From Rheum nobile (taxonomy: Eukaryota; Streptophyta; Magnoliopsida; Caryophyllales; Polygonaceae): a DNA stretch of 64,000 nt. The DNA lies in NCBI GenBank assembly GCA_027886185.1, contig WOAB01000595.1, forward strand, positions 2,852,001 to 2,916,000, in the 5' to 3' direction. Both the position numbers and the translations under genes were made by a program. The notes below the pieces were generated by a model. That model had not been told where the DNA came from and made no database searches. It worked only from the letters and a program-made list of their open reading frames with translations. Positions 34,838 through 45,486 of this stretch are shown here, piece after piece; the stretch's first letter is position 1; each line of letters starts with the position of its first letter.

Positions 34838-36288
34838 TTATGCGTAGCCTGGGGTGCTGTTTGCTAAATAGGCCAAAGGGGTGGTTTCCTTGCAGCTACT
34901 GGAGGTGTCGAAGAGAACATTGTCGTCGATTATCATCCTCTCCTTTAGTGCCTCCGGAAAGGGGACAGAGAGCTTTTCAGAACCAAGAGGAGGAAAAATT
35001 GGACGAACAAAGGGGTCCTCTCCTTCGTCATGATCAAAATCCAGATCTGGGCATTCACCGCGGGGCGGTGGTCTCACCGCGAGGCGGTGTTCTTGGCCGC
35101 GGGGCAGTGGTGTTAACTCAGGAAAACTGAGAGCTTCAGCCGGGTCGCGGTGGGTGTCGCCGCGGGGCGGTGGAACTTGCCCATCTTCAATTTCAGCTCT
35201 ATCGTCCTTTTCAGCAGTAGGAGCGACTTGCAATTCCATGCCACTTCTGAGAGAAATAACACTTACATTCTCTCTTGGGTTCACAGTAGTCTGAGAGGGT
35301 AGGGAGTTAGATGTCCTCTGGTCAATCTTGGTCACAACATCAGCAAGCTGACCAATCTGCCTCTCCATGTTCTTAATACTTTACTCAGTGGCCTGCACAT
35401 GCGTGGTGAAATGCTGAGTCAGAGTCCTGAGCATATCCTCAATGGTAGTGGAGTTACTGGTATGGGGAGCTACTGGTAGCTCATCAAAGTGGGGTTGAGG
35501 TGCTTCTTGTCTACCCGTCTTCGCAATAATGTCTTTCAATGAAGCGATTTCTTGCAATAAATGTGCATCATTGGAGTTGACATCATTAACTCCTCTGGTC
35601 CTTGAGGCTTCATCAAAATCTCTTGTGCTCTCAACCATATCATGAAGTCTAGTCATGGCTGCATCAGGGGTCATATTCAAGATACTACCACCACAAGTAG
35701 CATCTATGATTATTCTTTCATCATCCAACAACCCATTGTAAACATAGAGTACTAGAGCTTTCTTGTCAAAACCATGGAACGGGCAACTAGAGCAAAGTCG
35801 TTTGAACCGCTCACAATATTCATAAAGGACTCCTCCTCTCCTTGTTCAATACTGGCAATTTCCCTTTTCAAAGCGTTCACCATCCTGGTTGGGAAATATT
35901 GTGTGAGGAAAGCCTTAAGTAGCTCAGCCCAGGAATCTATGCTTCCGCCAGGCAGATGATAGTACCAGTCCTCATCATCGTCTTTAAGAGTGAACCCGAA
36001 GGCTCTCATTTTAATCTGATCCTCAGTGACGTCTGTTGGTTTGATGCTTATAATGACTTTGTGGAATTTACTCAAATGAAGAATGGGGTTTTCTCCACTT
36101 CGTCCATAATATCTCGGGAGCAACCGTATCACTCCTGTTTTGAGTTCAAATGTCACACCATCAGCAAAGGGTGGAATAATTACAGCCAATGGCTGCTGTA
36201 TCAAATCTGGCGCAGTCAGCTGTCGGAGTGTCTGAGCCATTCGTACCTGCCTCTGTATCAACTTCAACAAGTAGCGAATCAGTAGCAA
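34838..36288 (-). pseudogene. Athila-like gag
   Basis: Three minus-strand frames. 35752-36288 holds the Retrotrans_gag core (LHLSKFHKVIISIKPTDVTE, LKDDDEDWYYHLPGGSIDSW, LLKAFLTQYFPTRMVNALKR). 35381-35731 continues with CGGSILNMTPDAAMTRLHDM. 34838-35368 has NMERQIGQLADVVTKIDQRT, NPRENVSVISLRSGMEL and a Pro-rich acidic tail. A TAG (35381-35383) and a break around 35740 split it. The tail includes repeated PPPRG encoded by the same GC motif seen in the LTR. It has no zinc knuckle and ends at TAG near 34838. Confidence 0.85.
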
Positions 36289-36355
36289 AGGTGCGGACCG
36301 TAAGATAGATCGACACCGCAGTCAATCACAAAAACACACAACAAAACAAAAATCT

Positions 36356-36373
36356 TCCCCGGCAACGGCGCCA
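36356..36373 (-). other. Primer binding site of the Athila-like element
   Basis: Minus-strand TGGCGCCGTTGCCGGGGA, 4 nt from the LTR end, the usual PBS in Athila and related gypsy elements. Confidence 0.88.
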
Positions 36374-36377
36374 AATT

Positions 36378-37821
36378 TGACGGGGCTAGAAATGCGCAAG
36401 CAATTATCGTTGATTAGCCTCAATCAAAGTAAAATCTCCTAACAGACCTACTAAACAGAAGTATAGCAGACAAGTAAGGGTCGAACCCACAGGGAAGATC
36501 GATGCAGTATGAAAGTGTGAATGACAAGTGACACGAACGGGGGGGGGGGGGGGGGGGGAGGGGGTTTAGTTATCAAGAGGAAGCAAAGCAAACCAAAGCA
36601 AACAAGTTGAATTGAGTTGAGAAAATATAATGAGGGAAAGTAGTTCTACTAGAGCGAAATCCACAGTACAGAGATAGAGTTCGATCACGGAAATCTATTC
36701 AATCCAAGTTCTTTAATTATCCTTATAGTTGTTCCCACCCTGATCTTAAGCACTACCGATTCTTATAGTTGTCGATAGACTTATTACTATGCCAATGACA
36801 AAATACCACCAGTCACGCCTGTCACGCGGTACCAGATCGGGGTACTTTACCACCAACAAAGCAATAGCAATGCATACAAGGATATAGGATACATGCAAGT
36901 AGAAAGACGTACAAGTACTCACTCCCCTACTTAACATGCAACTGATTCTCACTCACAATTGTACGCTCGGAACCCCTATACGCACAATTGTGTTTGCCAC
37001 TAGATATGCACTCGGAACCCCTATATGCAAATCCTAGCAATTGATAAATAGTATTCAACCTAGCTGGCCAGACTATGAAGAATAACGATAAATCAATAAT
37101 CAATATATCCAAGAGAATCAAACCAACATACATAAGAATAAGAACAAGGAATAGAAATCTCACAAACACATCAACTGCACTGCTTCAATCGTCTAGCAGA
37201 ACAAAGAAAAGTTAGTTCTCCATCAAAGGGGATGAAAAACTCTATAGAAAATAACGTCTGAAAACAGAAGCAATCAAGTGATGATAAGTCTCTTTTCTCT
37301 TAACCTAGAAAAGAGGCTTAAATAGTCTTAACAAACTAGGTTAAACTAAAGCTGAAATTAAAGGAAACAAAATAATAATAAAATAAAGTCTCAAACATAA
37401 AAGGAAACTAAATCGTCTCTGGCGCGAGGTCATTAAGCACAGCCACCGCGGGGCGGTGAATTCCACCGCGAGGCATCGAACTTCCACCGCTGGGCGGTGG
37501 CATCCTCTGGCGCGGGCTTCATCTTCACTGAGAGTCACCGCCGGGCCGCGGTACTTCTGACGCGGGGCGATGAGCTCATTTCTCTAGCTCTCTTCTTCTC
37601 TGCTTCTGCTGCTCTTCAATCCTACCAAGTGTTGGTAGTCTTCTCCATAGATGCTCCAGCAGCTCCATCCATCCTCATGCTCCATCTAAGCTGTAAAACC
37701 TTGGATTTCTTCACTTCTCTCCAAAACATTTGGATTGCAGACTTAGCACCAAAACTCATCCAAAACCTCTCCAAATCATGCTAATAATTGCTAGTAAAGG
37801 TGTATGAAATGACACCTATTA
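36378..37821 (-). repeat. 5' LTR of the Athila-like element
   Basis: 1444 bp; carries a 20-G run at 36539-36558. The outer end is TTA instead of TCA (plus strand). Confidence 0.9.
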
Positions 37822-37826
37822 CATTA

Positions 37827-38328
37827 GTTCTTAATGAACTCATAGCCTAGGATATGGGTGGTCCTATTGAGACAGACTTGATGAGTTCACCGTTGGAACA
37901 TTGAGAGGTTGAGTTGTTTAACTCTTAGTGACTTCATAGCCCATACTGGGTGGTCCTTTTGAGACAGGACCCGATGAAGTCACCTACTAGAGTGTGAAGG
38001 GTTAGCCTCCTTCTATGAAAGAACTCGGGTGATCTTTCTAGAGCATTCTTTAGCATCTCAAGGAAAAACTGGCTATTTTATTGCAAGTATTATCGAGGAA
38101 TCACTGGGACCTTAGGTCAGAATTGTATCGTTAAGGACAGTCCTTGAATTAGAGAGTTCAAGACTCGTTCACTCTTTTAATGAAAGGACTACTTGACTTC
38201 ACCACATGTTGGTTCAAATCGTAAGAACCTAAATTAAACTTCAAACCTTACAATATGCTCAGAACTTGTTTTAAACTGTTTTTTGAAAATTTTCCGCACT
38301 ATGGGATTGTTTGAAGTGCAATTTTTTT
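37827..38328 (+). other. 3' untranslated internal part of the outer copia element
   Basis: Non-coding. Two related blocks (around 37840 and 37935) share CATAGCC..., GGTGGTCCT.TTGAGACAG and GATGA.. AGTCACC, an imperfect tandem duplication of about 95 bp. Confidence 0.55.
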
Positions 38329-38351
38329 TTGGGGGGGGGGGGGGAAGGAAA
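38329..38351 (+). other. Polypurine tract of the outer copia element
   Basis: A T-run, then a long G run and GAAGGAAA, immediately upstream of TGTACCACATCGG. Confidence 0.6.
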
Positions 38352-39036
38352 TGTACCACATCGGTTTGAAGGAGGTTGATTTTGATATATATATATATTG
38401 TGGTATACTTGGTACTATTAGTTGAGTTAAAAAGGTATCCCCCTCGCGTGCACCGCCGCCGTCTAGTCGGTCCGTGTTTGTGGCACCTGCACGGTGTGGT
38501 TGGATGGGTCCTATTTTACGAGTCACATAAACTTTTTGGGCTCTTAAGTTTCAGAATGTAAATTAATTGTGTTTCCGATTCTTCCGATTTCTTTTATTCA
38601 AATTTTAAAATCGTTTGAACTTGTCAACTCTTGTTGTAACAACCCTTTATTTTCAGCATGACAACCCACGATTTTCTTTGGGAGTAACTCACTGCAGATA
38701 CATATAATGTTTTAAGTAGAGGAGTTCTTTGGCTTTACAGAACACATAAAATGACCTCTCTCCTCTTCTCTCAAAATCCGTTTTCGTTCTGAGCATACCC
38801 GACTGATTCCAATCCTCCGTTGGTGAGAGCCCGTGATCGGAGAGTGTTGTGCGAACCTTGGGGGCGACACCGATCTGACAGTGCTCCATGGGTCAGGGGA
38901 AAATTGCTTCTAAGGCAACAAATTCCATACCGCGATGCAACAAGTTTTTGCGTTCGTTTTTCAATCGGATTTCAAAACGGCCCTACACTCAATTTCCGTA
39001 AGGTCCATCTGGTTCATTTCTGATTTCTTACTAACA
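38352..39036 (+). repeat. 3' LTR of the outer copia element
   Basis: 685 bp, TGTACCACATCGG ... CTAACA; its last 97 bp match the truncated 5' LTR at 20505-20601. Confidence 0.72.
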
Positions 39037-39811
39037 AACATTTGGTTATGCACTAACCATTTATCTAGACGAAAGTATCTTCGACCTCATACTCAGAAAT
39101 GACACATCCCTTTTGATCTCTACGAACATCATATCTTACTTGCTAACATCTTTTGGAAGGACTATTGCAGAGGCTTACCAAGACGGGAATAATTTTGGAT
39201 ATGTTCAAGTACATTATTCACCATAAAGAAACGATCTATCTATGAAGTATGAACCATGAAACAAGAGTATATATGAATCATCTCAGCCTCCAACAGATCG
39301 ATATGGTTGGAAGACTACATATGCTCTCAAAAAAGGACTTAGATGCCCATTATAAATCACAAGATGTACGTTGATCCTATTGGTTTTGTATCATGTTGAT
39401 TATATAGTGGGTTGAGAAATTATGGAAGGATTGATACCTTTGAGCGTAGATCTCTAAGTGTGGGCCGGGAAAGTCGTTATGCATAATAACTTTGCTGCAT
39501 CTTCATTATGTCCTCACCTCTAACTCTAAGCCATGCTTTTCCCTGTCTTTTAGGTAAGAAATATGAAGGGATGATCATCTCAGTCATGTTTAATAGGGTT
39601 TCAAGGTGTCAAGGCCTCAATTAGGTCGAGATGCCTCTGTAGCTGTAACTGCATCTTATTTTCCCTCCATAGTCTTGCTTGCTTAGATGATTCGTCGTCA
39701 ATGTTTACAAAGCCTATGGTCATTGTTGATCCATGGTTTGGCAGGCTACAACTGACAGCCATACTAATAAGAAGAATGTGGAAGTTGATTCAGTAGGAGT
39801 GGCAGGGAAAC
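39037..39811. other. Unassigned sequence between elements
   Basis: No ORF or motif recognised; base composition is like the unassigned DNA left of the copia element. It may be original target DNA. Confidence 0.4.
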
Positions 39812-40327
39812 TGTTTTGGGGCAAAAAGATTAAATCGACCTAACTTGCCTTAGATGGGGTAACTAGACAACAAAGAGATCGAAATATCAAAATAATCCAA
39901 ATCGACGGATAATGAAATGAATGAAATTAAAAATAACAAAGACAAACTTATCTGCTCTAAACAAGAAGAATATTGAATCGAATACTTTCGTCGTCAATCG
40001 TCTAGATCTTGGATGTATAACTTGATGAGAAACTCGTGCTTTGATCAATACAAAAGAGAGTATGCTTGTGTCCTGCTTAGTAAGAATGAATACAACGTAC
40101 CCTTCACATAACGAGTCTTAGGGTATTTTTATTAACAACTAATTAATTGAACAAAAAATCTAATAAAATCTGGGTTGACGTCGTGTGGAACGTTAGTCGT
40201 CCTTGATTCTCTCCACCGGCCTAACGTCTTGGATCCCTTTTGTTTTCTCCACCCATATCTCCAGCATCTCTTTTTCTCTATCAACTAGGCCGGCCTGATG
40301 GACTCTACGGAATTTACAGGACCAACA
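39812..40327 (-). repeat. LTR of the Tat element (minus)
   Basis: 516 bp; minus strand TGTTGGTCCTG ... CCCCAAAACA. Exactly the same length as the opposite-facing LTR 42616-43131 and clearly homologous. Confidence 0.8.
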
Positions 40328-40566
40328 ATTGCCCAAAGTTAATTGGGTCGAAAAGCGGTTTGAAGGGGCAGTTAACTTTATTCCCATTTTCTTTCCTAAC
40401 GTAATCTTTTCTTGCTAATTCCCTTACAGGCGAGGGTGACGTGGTGGCTTCTGATTGGACCATCATTTTGGCCGTCTTGTCAATCGGTTTCACCTCTTTA
40501 AATTGACAACTACCCACACTGATCTTTTATGATCTTCTTCCCTGTAAAAAGTTCTCTCCTTTCAAG

Positions 40567-42451
40567 GTGAAAATTAAAATTTTTACCGTTGCTTCTTCTT
40601 GTTCTCCCATGGCGTCTTCTAGATCCAAGAAGAGTCGGGTCACGTCATGCAGTTCCAGCGAGGAATACGACGGCTTTGCCCCCCTTGGGCTTCTGAGTCT
40701 GGAGGACTCCATGGCCGGAACCCTGACCCAGCCGGAATTAGATAGAATCCTCGAAGTTGGGCAATTTCCTCCTGGGACGGTAGCGCGTATTCCACGTCCT
40801 CATGAACGCGCAGATTGGCGTCGGGAAGGTTGGATTTGTTGTTTCGAATACCCTTTTAGGATTGAGCACTCTTTCCCTTTTTCAAACCTTGTCCACAATT
40901 TTTTGGCCGTTCTAAGTCTTGCTCCTTGCCAAGTCAAGTCGTATGCTTGGTGTATTCTAAGGGTCGTTGATTTGCTAGTTTCCAATGTCGATGTCAATTT
41001 TGATTTTGACACTTTGTGGTATTCCTACTATTTGAGCACTCGGGGGTCCTCTAGATTTCAATTACGTTCTCGGCCAGGCAGGTCGCCAATCTCTTTGAAT
41101 CTCAACGTTAACGACAGTAAATGGAGGTCTCGCTCCTTTTTTGTGGAGCAGAAATCGCTTGAGGGGGGCGTTGACTGTTCCTTCCTACTGGACAACTGGA
41201 GGACGATATGTATGGTATATGTCTTCTCTATATTTTTGTTGGACGCTCCCTTAACCTCTGCTCATGTGTTTCTTGTTTTAGTTCCCTATTTGGAAGATTT
41301 TGTCGAAGACTCCGACTTTGAGGAGGTGATGCTTGCTTTACTTTCTCTCCCCGACGTGCAAAGATCCTTTGTGAACATCAACTTTCTGACGTCCAACCCT
41401 CTCGGCCAGACCAACTTGTCGACACCTTCAACCTCTTTGACCAAAGGCACCTGTTCGTTCCTACAAGTATGTGTCTGGGTGGTTTTTGGACTGGTCGTGT
41501 TCTTACTGTGTTGTCCTTACCTGACAGCGTCCCGCAACGAGAGGTCTAGCACACGCCTCTCGGGAAAGAGTCTTCTGGAATAAATGATCTCGGCTGTGAA
41601 GGCATTTGCTCCTGCCAAAGTCATCTCCCTTGACTCGCCATCATCCAAGACGTTCAGGGCCAAAAGGAAGGATATTATTCCTGCTGATTCAGTGAGAGTC
41701 GACCTTGAAGATAGGTCTCTGTCTGACCTCCTCTACGCCCAAGATCCCATTGCTTAGAAGGAGATCGGGGATCTTCATCCGATTGATTGCATTGATGAGG
41801 TAGGCATCCTGGCTTGGAAGGTAAGTTCAAACGCGTGTTTACAAAGTTTTTTTTGTACAATGAACGTATACGTGATCTTTCTTTTTTGTATATAGTCATT
41901 TCAACATGCCTTGGTAGCATTTTCGACGGTGAAAGACTTAGAGTCATAGGGCGGATAAGCGTGCTACTCACGCCGAGGCCCAACTTACTGCTGCCAATAG
42001 TCGCGTGAAGACAGTTGAGAGCAAGCTTGCCCACATCGATAGGAAGTTGAAGGAGGCCTAGGCTCGCATCGAAGAACTTAAGAGCTGTGTCGAGGAGCTT
42101 CAGGTGAAGGATGCTCACATTGAAGGCGATGTCGGCGCCAATTACTGTCTTAAGTCCCGCATAGAGATGATCGAAGAGTATACTGCCGGGAACCATTCTT
42201 CTTGGAGTTTGGACAATGAGAGGGCGAGCATGGAGCTTCTTTATCCCAATGGGAATCCTGGTGCCGTGCTCTTCAAAATCATTGGCTTGGGTGAAGAGAA
42301 TAGAAAGGCAATCATAAGGCGAAGGAGGTCATGGACGAGGAGATCCCGAACACATATTCCCCTACACCTAAAGATCAAGTGTCTGCCCCTGCAAGTGTTG
42401 CCGAAAAGTCAGGTGAATCCTGAATATTTTAATGGTTGTGTTTTTAGATGA
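40567..42451 (+). pseudogene. Tat antisense additional ORF, gypsy-type transposon protein
   Basis: Plus strand, antisense to its element. 40567-41583 (338 codons; alternative start MASSRSKKSR at 40609) reads IPRPHERADWRREGWICCFE, YPFRIEHSFPFSNLVHNFLA, LAPCQVKSYAWCILRVVDLL, LDAPLTSAHVFLVLVPYLED. This resembles the putative gypsy-type transposon family (Transposase_28-like), a protein of unknown role. 41584-41757 continues MISAVKAFAPAKVISLDSPS; 41820-42451 is coiled-coil (HAEAQLTAANSRVKTVESKL, ELKSCVEELQVKDAHIEGDV) with IEMIEEYTAGNHSSWSLDNE. Stops at 41581 and 41755 and frame changes may be decay or unremoved introns (possible GT at 41467). RNA or relatives would decide. Confidence 0.62.
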
Positions 42452-42615
42452 TGTTGGTTTTTGTTGCGTCGTGTATTGACGCATTAAACTCTATGATACT
42501 TGCATGTGAATGTGGTGCCCCATCGTGGAGATGGGATGGATAATGATTTTTGGCAACCCGTTTACCATCACGGGCCGCATCTTTAATATGAATGCTTTAG
42601 TGTTTGTATACCTTG

Positions 42616-43131
42616 TGTTGGGCCTCGATTTCATTGTCTTGCTAGACCAGCCCAGTAACCTGAAGAAGGCTTCCATCTAGAAGACTTGGACGGAAACCAC
42701 GAGAAATACGTTGACGCAAAGAGACGTTGGAGAAGATCTCGGAATGACCAGTGAACCGCTCGTCGACTCTTGTGAATCTCGGGCGACTCTAACTAGATCG
42801 ATTGTAAATGTAGTATATATATGGAAGGATTTCTCATGTATCACACACACAGTATCAGAGTTACTCAATGCAAGCATTATTTCTACCTTGCTCAGTGAAA
42901 GGAATTGTTCTTTCATTCTACTTCTTGTTCGAATATTAGAGCGACCGATGACTAAGTTCTTCAACTCGTTAAGCTTCTCACTCAAAGGAGACAAGCCTGT
43001 TTTTATATTCGTTCGATTTCATTCGCTTTGTTATTAGTTTATTTGGATTGTCTAGATACTTTAATCTAATTGTTGTCTAGTTACCCCTTTTAAAGCGATT
43101 TAGGTCGGCTTGATCTTTTCGCCCCAAAACA
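42616..43131 (+). repeat. 5' LTR of the Tat element (plus)
   Basis: 516 bp, TGTTGGGCCTCG ... CCCCAAAACA; followed by the PBS. Confidence 0.85.
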
Positions 43132-43134
43132 ATT

Positions 43135-43152
43135 TGGCACCCACCGTGGGGC
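43135..43152 (+). other. Primer binding site of the Tat element (plus)
   Basis: TGGCACCCACCGTGGGGC; differs by G to A at the fifth base from the copy at 17426-17443. Confidence 0.75.
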
Positions 43153-43187
43153 ATCTAGCCAACTAACGACCCAATCAACATTCAACC

Positions 43188-44865
43188 ATGGCCAATTTTG
43201 GGAATCCCATGACCATCATCAACGACCAAATCCAAACCGATGCCCTAGTCGGGAATCAAACCGAGGCGCACGCTGCCGCTCAAGCCGAGGATGTCGTCAA
43301 TCCTCCTATCTTGGTCAACCAAATCCAAGAATTGGTGAAAAATATGAACATCCTCCAAGAAGAACTGGCCCAGCAGCCCCTGAGGATCGAAACTATAAGC
43401 ACCCAATTTGAAGCTGAAATCGCACGACTAACTCGTGAAAATGAACTTTTGAAATCGCATGTGAACTCGGTCGCGTCAGCCCCAGGAAGATCAAGGTGCA
43501 TTATCAATACCGAAGGCCTATAGACACGTCTCAACATGGATAGGGCAATCGCGACGCCCACAACACCAATCACTCAGAGCATCGCTCAACCCATCGGTAT
43601 GTTTCAAACTCCCCCAGTCAATACTTTCGCGGCTAACATCCCAATTATCACGACCGAGTCCGCGGAAACTCAAGTATCCCCTCTGCAGGTTGCCGTACCG
43701 CGGAAACTCGAGTAGACCCTGGACGATCGTATCGCTCGGATTCTAGGAGTCCCGTAACCGATCGAAAAGGAGGCAATCGACGGATACGAAGACTCACCCT
43801 TCGTAGAAGCAATTGCATGCGTCAAGATCCCAAAGAAATTTTACGTCCCCAACATGCCCAACTACGATGGGACCGGGGACCCCAACGATCATATCTCCAT
43901 TTACAAAAAAAAAACTAATGACCATCTCTATTCCAAGAGGGAATCGCGAAGCAATCATGTGCAAAAGCATTGGCATGACCCTAGCGGGGCCTGCACTTAC
44001 TTGGTTCATGCATTTGCTGCAGGGTTCGATCACATTGTTTGCCGATCTGGTCAATTCGTTCAAAATCCAGTTCATCAGCAGTAGGAGACTGGAAAAGCAA
44101 TCAAGCAACCTATACAAAATCGTGCAAAGGTACGGTGAACCCTTAAGGGATTATCTTAACAGGTACAACAAAGAGAAGGTCGCGATCCCGCATTGTGACG
44201 TCCCAACTTCCATCGAAGCCTTTCGCCGAGGATTGGTCAAGGGCAGTGAACTCCATTGCGAGCTGACCAAATACCCGTGCCGAAGCTTCGAGGACGTGCA
44301 AGCCAAAACCATGGCCCAAGTTAGACTAGAAGAAGATGAAGAACCCACAAAAAGCGGACAAGAACCCTGATCGAGTCGACCAAAGATCATCTTCGGACCA
44401 TCGACGCGACATGCGACACCAACCATACCCCAAGGGACAAGGCGACCAAAGCCAGGTAAACAACTCTTATGAAAGGAATCAAGACTGGAAGAACAACCCG
44501 ACTCTACCCCCGAAGGTCCATTCCTACAACTTTAACATTTTTGTGTCGGAACTCGTCAAGAGTTTCGACAAGTATGGGAAAGACATAAGATGCCCCCGAA
44601 GAGAGACAAGCCAGACTCTAAGAACAAAATGAGTTGGTGGTGTGAGTTCCATGGAGATCATGGTCACACAACGAACGAGTGCATCACACTACGCAAGGAA
44701 GGCGTAAGGCTCCTCGCGCGACTCTTGAGCGACATCATCTCGGATAAGGCAAAAGCGACACTAGATCAAAGAGACCAGGTAACAGCCGATCGACCCTCAT
44801 ATCCGGTACAAACTAAAATTAATAACACCATCTCAGGAGGGTCGGACGTATGTGGAATCACATAA
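43188..44865 (+). pseudogene. Tat gag, broken
   Basis: Starts ATG 43188 (MANFGNPMTIINDQIQ) with coiled-coil MNILQEELAQQ; stop at 43521. Then FYVPNMPNYDGTGDPNDHIS, a frameshift at the A-run near 43910, the Retrotrans_gag core LAGPALTWFMHLLQGSITLF and YGEPLRDYLNRYNKEKVAIP, and a stop at 44368. In a later frame (44590-44865) there is the knuckle WWCEFHGDHGHTTNEC (CX2H/HX4C type usual in Tat). At least three frame breaks. Confidence 0.85.
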
Positions 44866-45006
44866 TCGGCTGCCAAAAGATACGCCAAAGAAAGCAAAGG
44901 TGACAGACCAACCTGATCGAAGATACGACGACCACATGTAGCGGATGCACCTATCATCACCTTTGACGATTCAGAGGCCGAAGAACTAGGCGACCATCAT
45001 GACAAT

Positions 45007-45366
45007 TTGGTAATCTCTTTGTCAATCGGTAACTGTCTCATATGCCGAGTATTAATTGATACATGTAACTCCATAAACTTGTTGACACTAGACACTCTGA
45101 AGGGTATGGGTCTAAGCGAGGACGATTTGACCCGAAAATCGACTCCACTGGTTGGGTTCAGTGGGGAAGTCAAACATACCCTCGGCAAAATAGTATTGAC
45201 GACATATGTCGGCGGAATCAACCAACAGGTAATGTTTTTGATACTCGACTGCCCATCTCCTTATAACGCAATCCTTGGCAGACCCTGGATACATGCAATG
45301 AAAGTTGTACCCTCCATGTATCATCAAACTATCAAGTTTCCAACCAAGTGGGGGTACAGGAAATAA
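45007..45366 (+). pseudogene. Tat aspartic protease
   Basis: VISLSIGNCLICRVLIDTCN then SINLLTLDTLKGMGL, with the active-site triad DTC instead of DTG/DTS, and YNAILGRPWIHAMKVVPSMY, the ILGRPWL-like signature after the flap. The catalytic Asp is present but the Gly-to-Cys change probably inactivates it. Ends at TAA 45364. Confidence 0.85.
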
Positions 45367-45486
45367 AAGGCAACCAACGAGCTGCCCAAGGAATGCTACA
45401 TTACATCAATGAAAGGGGCAGTCGAGCGACAATCGGCATATCAATTATAGGCCGGCGAGGGGACCAAATGATACGTCGAACAAGAA

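Larger units (their letters stand above)
31734..37821 (-). mobile_element. Athila-like gypsy element, gag only
   Basis: Exact TSD CATTA (31729-31733 and 37822-37826). LTRs 31734-33169 and 36378-37821 differ at about 15 positions by eye outside a G-run (near 1 percent), the youngest insertion in the window. Minus-strand order is 5' LTR, PBS, gag, about 1.6 kb of non-coding DNA, PPT, 3' LTR. There is no protease, RT or integrase. The size and gag-only content fit the TR-GAG/non-autonomous type related to Athila. Confidence 0.9.
20505..39036 (+). mobile_element. Ty1/copia retrotransposon carrying two nested insertions
   Basis: One element split in three: 20505-24118, 31045-31733 and 37827-39036. 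Removing the insertions 24119-31044 and 31734-37821, each with one TSD copy, rejoins the RT-to-RNase H reading (SRLSQYTHN meets NPSKDHWCALNKLL) and leaves about 5.5 kb. Order gag, protease, integrase, RT, RNase H is copia order. The 5' LTR is truncated to about 97 bp, so no outer TSD can be scored. Several stops and frameshifts make it non-functional. Confidence 0.9.
39812..42615 (-). mobile_element. Tat-lineage gypsy element, 3' part only
   Basis: The 3' LTR (39812-40327, minus) is followed inward by an antisense additional ORF (plus strand, 40567-42451), the arrangement seen in Tat elements with an antisense aORF. Gag-pol of this copy is not present; at 42616 a second element of the same family starts in the opposite direction. 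The rest was probably lost after that insertion, or the region was inverted. Confidence 0.65.

Noticed and set aside
42491..42994. Minus-strand frames over the Tat LTR
   Set aside because: They span the LTR boundary and have no domain; the LTR pairing and PBS explain the sequence.
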